Made by a program: the position numbers and the translations under genes | DNA from: CAXBNB01 sp965267535 | GTDB taxonomy: Bacteria; Bacteroidota; Bacteroidia; Cytophagales; Cyclobacteriaceae | Direction of reading: 5' to 3' | Length of the DNA: 64,000 nt | Assembly (NCBI GenBank): GCA_965267535.1 | Contig: OZ254082.1 | Span: 1,736,001-1,800,000, forward strand | Shown here: piece after piece, positions 61,247 to 64,000 of the stretch | Layout of the letters: each line of letters starts with the position of its first letter | How positions within the stretch are numbered: the stretch's first letter is position 1 | Notes under the pieces: generated by a model | What the model was told of the DNA's origin: nothing | The model's database searches: none | Seen by the model: only the letters and a program-made list of their open reading frames with translations

Positions 61247-62629
61247 ATGAAAACAATAGAGAGAATAGCAGGATGTATCCTGACACTAATGCTGGTAACC
61301 TCAGTGGCTTTTGCCCAGCAGGTAGATCAGAAAAAAATGAGTAAAGACATAGAAATAGCAGAAGAAATACTGCTGGCTATGCTCAAAAGGGGAGAAGAAA
61401 CGCCTTTCAGTCTGGTGAGAGAACCGATAGGTATGCACGTGGAGGGTTATGGAGTTATATTCAATGTTACAGGCAGTCACTTCCCACGCCCTGTACGTGT
61501 GCCGGATTTTGACTTTCACTTCGATTTCGACGATTCGTTTGCTATTGATACTGAAAAAATAAAACGAATGGCTCAGCGGGTAGCCGATGAGAGCAGGCGG
61601 GTAGCTCACGAAACAGCCCGAATCATGCAGGGAGATAAAGGAATGATAATAGTGGATTCTCGTATATCCGAAGAAGAAGAGGAGGAAATACAAAAAGAGG
61701 TAGAAGAAGAAATGCGCGAGGTAGAAAAAGAAATGGAAAAAGAGGCGAGAAAGGCAGAGAAAAGGGCGCGCAAAGCTGAAAAAGAAGCAGAAAAACTGGA
61801 AGATGAGCTCGAAGCACTTGAGGAATTGGAAGAGCTGGACGTAATCCTTGACGAGCACCCCGTGATAATACATCGTCAGATGGTGATGAAACCAGAGCCG
61901 GAAGATATGGAAGTGTTCAAAGCGAAGATGATAGATTTTCTGGTAGACTATGGTAGTCTGATTGGCCAGCTGCAGTCTGACCACAAAATCATGATATCGT
62001 CGGGTATGGGTGGAAGGCGTCACTATGGGCGCTCCTACTTTCAGGGTAAAATGACTTTGGAAATTACCAAGTCAGATCTGGTTGATTACAAAAACGGAAA
62101 ACTTACACGGGACGAGTTGGTAGAGAAAATACGCATAAGCGAAAGTGATGAGAATCAGGAAACAGTTAAAGACCTGGAATTGTTTTCTACAATATTTGAA
62201 AGGCTCTATGAGCACGATTTGGCAGAAACCTACTACATCTCCCGGGGGCTGCACTACGAACGACTGGGCAATTTTGGGGTGATCTACACCATGAAAGTAT
62301 ACTCATCGAAGGAAAACGACGGCACATTTAGTCTGCCCACTCAAAACCTGCATGGGCTTACGCTGGAGCAACGCAACAGGAAGGTGGAGGAAATGTACCC
62401 GATCTTTGAAGCAGAACTGAAAGAAAATATTCTCGAATATGCCAAAACAATAAAAAGTCTGGCGCCATCAGAAACGTTACTTTTTCAGGTGACACTTACC
62501 GAATGCAAAGGCTGTAAAATGCCCGAACGCATAGATGTGTCTGTAACCCAATCTGTCTTGGCAGATTATGATGCCGGCAAAATCTCCAAAAATGCTGCGC
62601 TCAATAAAATCAGAGTGAAAAAATACTAA
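61247..62629 (+). CDS. Secreted Glu/Lys-rich coiled-coil protein, unknown function
   Basis: 460 residues with a signal peptide (CILTLMLVTSVAFAQ). After a short region with Phe/Asp-rich VPDFDFHFDFDDSFAI comes a long run of Glu, Lys and Arg (residues about 135-200: EEEEEEIQKEVEEEMREVEK, EKEARKAEKRARKAEKEAEK), probably a coiled coil or charged single helix. The C-terminal 250 residues look folded (FLVDYGSLIGQLQSDHKIMI, GKMTLEITKSDLVDYKNGKL) and contain CKGCKMPERID, a Cys pair. It closes the sigma/anti-sigma operon 4 bases after the previous stop. I know no named family. Confidence 0.75.
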   Translation: MKTIERIAGCILTLMLVTSVAFAQQVDQKKMSKDIEIAEEILLAMLKRGEETPFSLVREPIGMHVEGYGVIFNVTGSHFPRPVRVPDFDFHFDFDDSFAIDTEKIKRMAQRVADESRRVAHETARIMQGDKGMIIVDSRISEEEEEEIQKEVEEEMREVEKEMEKEARKAEKRARKAEKEAEKLEDELEALEELEELDVILDEHPVIIHRQMVMKPEPEDMEVFKAKMIDFLVDYGSLIGQLQSDHKIMISSGMGGRRHYGRSYFQGKMTLEITKSDLVDYKNGKLTRDELVEKIRISESDENQETVKDLELFSTIFERLYEHDLAETYYISRGLHYERLGNFGVIYTMKVYSSKENDGTFSLPTQNLHGLTLEQRNRKVEEMYPIFEAELKENILEYAKTIKSLAPSETLLFQVTLTECKGCKMPERIDVSVTQSVLADYDAGKISKNAALNKIRVKKY

Positions 62630-62727
62630 TCCTACTTTGTTAGATTCGGGAATAGCGTAAAACCAGACAGGTTTAATGACCACAAAAGCCTAAATACAGA
62701 TTCCTTATCAGGAAAAGATCAAAGATA

Positions 62728-62755
62728 GAAAAGGGAGTAAGTATACTCTCTTTTC
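62728..62755 (+). terminator. Terminator of the ECF operon
   Basis: GAAAAGGGAGTA (62728-62739) pairs with TACTCTCTTTTC (62744-62755), one G-T pair, then TTATTTAT. Confidence 0.85.
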
Positions 62756-62925
62756 TTATTTATGTGGTTTATTGACCTGCAGGTTATTTTGGCAGGGACA
62801 TTGCTAAAAAGGTTGATCAAAAGATAAAACGCACTTAATAGAACTACAGCATTGGTTTGAGCCAATTAGCGTAATATTACTTTCTTTTTGAAACCGTAAC
62901 GGATACAATCAACCGAATGACCAAT

Positions 62926-64000
62926 ATGAAAACTATAATGAACCTGGCCGCATGCTTGTGGCTTTGTCTTGGCGTGTCGTACGCACAGGAAATTATCGAG
63001 ATCAAACCCTACCTGCAGGATGCTACGCCTGAGTCTATCAAAATCATGTGGCAAACCAATCAGGGAGAAGAAAGCCTGGTAGAGTGGGGGACTACACCCA
63101 AATTGGGAAAGAAGACCACCGGCCAGTCGATGGACATTAATTTCACACAGGTGCGACTGCATGAAGTGCAGCTTACCGGCCTAAAGCGATATACCACCTA
63201 CTACTACAGGGTGAAAACCGGTAAAGCCAAATCAGACATATACCAATTTAAAACACCGCCTTTTGCCAGCGACAAAAAGAGTTTTAACCTGGTCGCTATG
63301 AGCGATATGCAAAAAGACCATCAAAACCCGGATAAGTTTTATGAAGTGGTAAATGAAGGAGTGTTGGCTTACCTCAAAAAAGAGTTTGGAGGAGAATTGC
63401 CCAACAACCTGGCCTTGGTGATGATTCCCGGTGACCTGGTGGAAAATGGAACGAAGTACGAACAGTGGCAGAATGATTTTTTTAATCCTGCCGAAAACCT
63501 CTTCGCCAATGTGCCGGTATATCCTGTGCCCGGCAACCACGAAAAAAACTCGGCTTTTTACTTCAAGTATTTTTCTTTGCCCAAAAATGGTTCGCCGGAG
63601 TATGCTGAGCACTGGTGGTACAAAGACTATGGCAATGTACGATTGATAGGTCTGGACTCCAACTACGGTTATAGAAACAGCTATCAGCTCGACTGGCTGA
63701 AAAATCTGCTGGATCAGACAGCCAACAACGAAGAGGTAGACTTTGTGTTTGCTCAGCTGCACCATCCGCACAAATCTGAACTGTGGATACCCGGCGAAGA
63801 AGACTTTACCGGGCAGGTAGTAAAAGAACTGGAAAAATTCAGTACCCGTACGGGAAAACCCAGCATACATTTTTTTGGTCATACACACGGCTACTCACGC
63901 GGACAGTCCAAAGAACACAAGCACCTTTGGGTAAATGTGGCGTCAGCGGGGGGAGCTATCGACAATTGGGGCGAATTTGAAGGTCGCGACTATGATGAAT
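62926..64000 (+). CDS. Secreted calcineurin-like metallophosphoesterase, 3' part cut by window edge
   Basis: About 358 codons from ATG 62926 (ATG 62917 is in frame). Signal peptide MNLAACLWLCLGVSYAQ, then an FN3-like domain as in purple acid phosphatases (residues about 20-105: IKPYLQDATPESIKIMWQTN, LTGLKRYTTYYYRVKT). The catalytic domain shows SDMQKDH, IPGDLVENG, PGNHEKN, FAQLHHPHK and FGHTHGYSRG, giving the metal-binding set GD, GNHE, H and GHxH. The first motif reads SDMQ rather than the common GDxH/GDxG, so that ligand is altered or shifted. It is likely a periplasmic or surface phosphatase or phosphodiesterase. The end lies outside the window. Confidence 0.93.
   Translation, partial: MKTIMNLAACLWLCLGVSYAQEIIEIKPYLQDATPESIKIMWQTNQGEESLVEWGTTPKLGKKTTGQSMDINFTQVRLHEVQLTGLKRYTTYYYRVKTGKAKSDIYQFKTPPFASDKKSFNLVAMSDMQKDHQNPDKFYEVVNEGVLAYLKKEFGGELPNNLALVMIPGDLVENGTKYEQWQNDFFNPAENLFANVPVYPVPGNHEKNSAFYFKYFSLPKNGSPEYAEHWWYKDYGNVRLIGLDSNYGYRNSYQLDWLKNLLDQTANNEEVDFVFAQLHHPHKSELWIPGEEDFTGQVVKELEKFSTRTGKPSIHFFGHTHGYSRGQSKEHKHLWVNVASAGGAIDNWGEFEGRDYDE

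Noticed and set aside
61301..62023. Minus-strand 240-residue open frame
   Set aside because: It is the reverse reading of the Glu/Lys-rich gene and consists largely of Phe/Leu runs.

Overview
The window looks like a chromosomal segment of a Bacteroidota bacterium, most likely of the Cytophagales or a relative. Evidence: a SusC/SusD pair driven by an ECF sigma factor and FecR-type anti-sigma factor, a second TonB receptor with a DUF4249 lipoprotein, TAnnTTTG-type -7 promoter boxes, a DnaG primase whose zinc ligands are mostly replaced, and many signal-peptide or lipoprotein genes. Genus and species cannot be read from the sequence alone.

Layout. 1-3252: umuDC error-prone polymerase operon (minus, umuC cut by the window edge), then an AT-richer tetR and fabF-like pair, each behind the same 18-bp palindrome. 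3537-6833: secreted TolB-propeller/amidohydrolase. 6834-8005: AT-rich stretch with one orphan gene and two interspersed-repeat families, one of which can fold into a long structured element. 8006-8657: a frameshifted SnoaL-like gene and a DUF1059 gene. 8875-13965: amino-sugar catabolism (NagB fused to a PIG-L domain, sodium symporter, ROK kinase). 14266-25468: ECF sigma, FecR, SusC with STN domain, SusD, a DUF1080/PA14 protein and a sugar-dehydrogenase-like propeller with cytochrome c, probably one glycan-use locus.

25578-32702: threonine aldolase, PlsC, an outer-membrane barrel gene overlapping a secreted TPR-CHAT protein, a small secreted protein and Era. 32811-32883: initiator tRNA-Met, followed by a strong terminator and a 12-bp tandem repeat. 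33346-43453: TM-helix-repeat channel-like protein, esterase, AraC regulator, MarC, retropepsin-PDZ lipoprotein, lipoprotein, QueA, MenC-like enzyme, AraC-GyrI regulator, DUF2164. 43541-49466: ABC-F ATPase, YhiN-type flavoprotein and PEP carboxylase.

49997-64000: TonB receptor plus DUF4249 lipoprotein, small secreted protein, DnaG, RibBA, homoserine dehydrogenase behind a SAM-I riboswitch with a visible antiterminator/terminator pair, a second ECF sigma/anti-sigma operon with an unusual Glu/Lys-rich secreted protein, and a metallophosphoesterase cut by the window end.

The best candidates for something not well described are the structured repeat at 7739-7843 with a second partial copy at 59578, the second repeat family (7901 and 39667), the matched operator pair of the TetR/FabF module, the barrel/TPR-CHAT gene pair, and the ECF/anti-sigma/Glu-Lys-rich operon.
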